A stretch of DNA of 64,000 bases from Cognatundibacterium rugosum (GTDB lineage Bacteria; Pseudomonadota; Gammaproteobacteria; Burkholderiales; Burkholderiaceae_D): contig NZ_JACOGG010000011.1 in assembly GCF_014284365.1 (NCBI RefSeq), positions 1 to 64,000 of the forward strand, in the 5' to 3' direction. A model generated the notes under the pieces. The model saw only the letters and a list, made by a program, of their open reading frames with translations, was not told the origin of the DNA and ran no database searches. The position numbers and the translations under genes are program-made. Shown one piece after another: positions 63,077 through 64,000 of the stretch. Position 1 is the first letter of the stretch; every line of letters starts with the position of its first letter.

Positions 63077-64000
63077 TTAGCCACAGGCGCCGACATAGCC
63101 ACAAGAAACACAGCGGCTGCAGCCATCGATTTTTTGCAAAGCATGCGCGCCGCATTCCGGGCATTTTTTTCCGGTCGGAATATAGCTGATCGGCGCGGTT
63201 TCAGCCTCGTAGGCCAGATCATCCAGACCGTATTGCTGCAGACGCGCTTTGAATTTTTCTGCCAGCACGTGGACTGGAATCTGATTGCCTGAGGCATCTA
63301 GATAGCCGCGCTTCATCAATATCCTTTGCAAAGAGTAGCCGATCGCGGCTACTTCAGATTCATGGAACAGCGGCGCCTGACTGCCATCATCCTTGGTGAG
63401 CATGCCGCAGCGCACCGTGCCTTTATCCCATACGACTTCACGCATATCAGCCAGCGCTTTGGCAATGGAGCCACCGGAGCGGGCAGCCATCGATAACAGA
63501 CGCATACTGGCGGAGATCCATTGCTGACCATCGTTTTTCTGACCGGCTGGCATAAAGAATTCAAACGGACGTTCTATCGTCACCAGTTCGCCACCGACCA
63601 TGCCTTGTACATGAATAAAGCTCACGGTCAGATAGACCGTTTTCTTACCCTCATACGTCATGTACTGTACTTTGGACGTTACTGATTCCAGGTCGCCAAA
63701 TGGACGGCCCTCGAACTGCTTACGCAATAAGTCTTCGTCTGCGACCAATTTCACTTCTGGTTTAACTTCGGGTGTGCCGACCGACAACACGCTGCCGAGT
63801 ATGTTGTTTGGCCGGTAGGTCGCGAGTCCTTTTAAACCTGCTTTCCAGGCATCCATGTACAGATTCTGGAAGTCAGCATAGGGGTAATCGGCCGGTACAT
63901 TGACGGTTTTAGAAATCGCAGAATCGATGTAGGGTTGCACTACCTGCAGCATCTTCATGTGGTCGCTGGCAGACATATTGAGCGCAGTCACAAACTGAGG
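63077..64000 (-). CDS. nrdJ: Vitamin B12-dependent ribonucleotide reductase, C-terminal part
   Basis: The last 307 codons of a class II ribonucleotide reductase; the gene continues past the window edge. Class II enzymes make deoxynucleotides with adenosylcobalamin and work with or without oxygen. Visible parts are the end of the barrel (GLKGLATYRPNNILGSVLSV) and the C-terminal extension with VDLYMT-like strands. The tail carries a zinc/redox cysteine cluster: CPECG, CSRCVSCGYVGACG. The frame is open through base 64000 (codons for PQF precede GTG 63991), so that GTG is not a start. Confidence 0.92.
   Translation of the reverse strand, partial: PQFVTALNMSASDHMKMLQVVQPYIDSAISKTVNVPADYPYADFQNLYMDAWKAGLKGLATYRPNNILGSVLSVGTPEVKPEVKLVADEDLLRKQFEGRPFGDLESVTSKVQYMTYEGKKTVYLTVSFIHVQGMVGGELVTIERPFEFFMPAGQKNDGQQWISASMRLLSMAARSGGSIAKALADMREVVWDKGTVRCGMLTKDDGSQAPLFHESEVAAIGYSLQRILMKRGYLDASGNQIPVHVLAEKFKARLQQYGLDDLAYEAETAPISYIPTGKKCPECGAHALQKIDGCSRCVSCGYVGACG

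Overview
The gene content points to a Gram-negative betaproteobacterium of the order Burkholderiales, most like the Oxalobacteraceae (Undibacterium-type). The evidence is a hemP/bfd/tonB iron operon, an isoaspartate-methyltransferase-like/rhodanese/TolC cluster, a three-subunit transhydrogenase and a class II ribonucleotide reductase. This assignment rests on gene families and layout; no database search was possible. Genes are dense on both strands. I see no tRNA, rRNA, CRISPR array or prophage. The only mobile DNA is the cut-off end of an IS3-family element at bases 1-122.

Layout. 0.1-2.5 kb: IS end, then a MarR regulator, two YceI proteins and a cytochrome b561. 2.7-5.8 kb: purB, a glutathione transferase and bacterioferritin. 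5.3-7.4 kb: iron operon hemP, a small unknown gene, bfd, tonB and bfr, behind a good Fur box. 7.5-13 kb: psd, ahpC, ahpF and a large unknown gene with a palindromic promoter. 13-17 kb: SPFH protein, RpiR regulator, mnmA and nudJ-like. 17.6-21 kb: pntAA-panD-pntAB-pntB, with the beta-alanine gene panD inside the transhydrogenase operon. 21-24 kb: arginase and ornithine cyclodeaminase with a divergent Lrp regulator (arginine to ornithine to proline). 24-29.6 kb: polA back to back with a LOG-family gene, pldA, a DUF1304 membrane protein and a thioesterase.

29.9-36.9 kb is the most unusual block. Five co-oriented signalling genes encode a soluble PAS histidine kinase, a five-domain globin/degenerate-GGDEF/EAL/receiver/PAS protein, an HDOD protein, a receiver/HD-GYP protein whose metal ligands are largely gone, and a stand-alone receiver. 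It looks like a complete haem-sensing, phosphorelay-controlled cyclic-di-GMP module.

37-39.5 kb: a low-GC coiled-coil gene, trmB and a hydratase. 39.5-48 kb: a sucrose locus with a LacI regulator, TonB-dependent receptor, amylosucrase, fructokinase and MFS transporter. Two perfect palindromic operators lie upstream of the receptor. The logic is sucrose import followed by conversion to alpha-glucan plus fructose-6-phosphate. 48-52 kb: uppP-recQ and small genes. 52-55.5 kb: TetR regulator, PIMT-like protein, rhodanese and TolC. 55.6-59 kb: AraC regulator, CPBP protease, acetyltransferase, small membrane protein and a futalosine-hydrolase-like nucleosidase. 59-64 kb: a membrane diguanylate cyclase, an S9 peptidase and the C-terminal part of nrdJ, cut by the window end.
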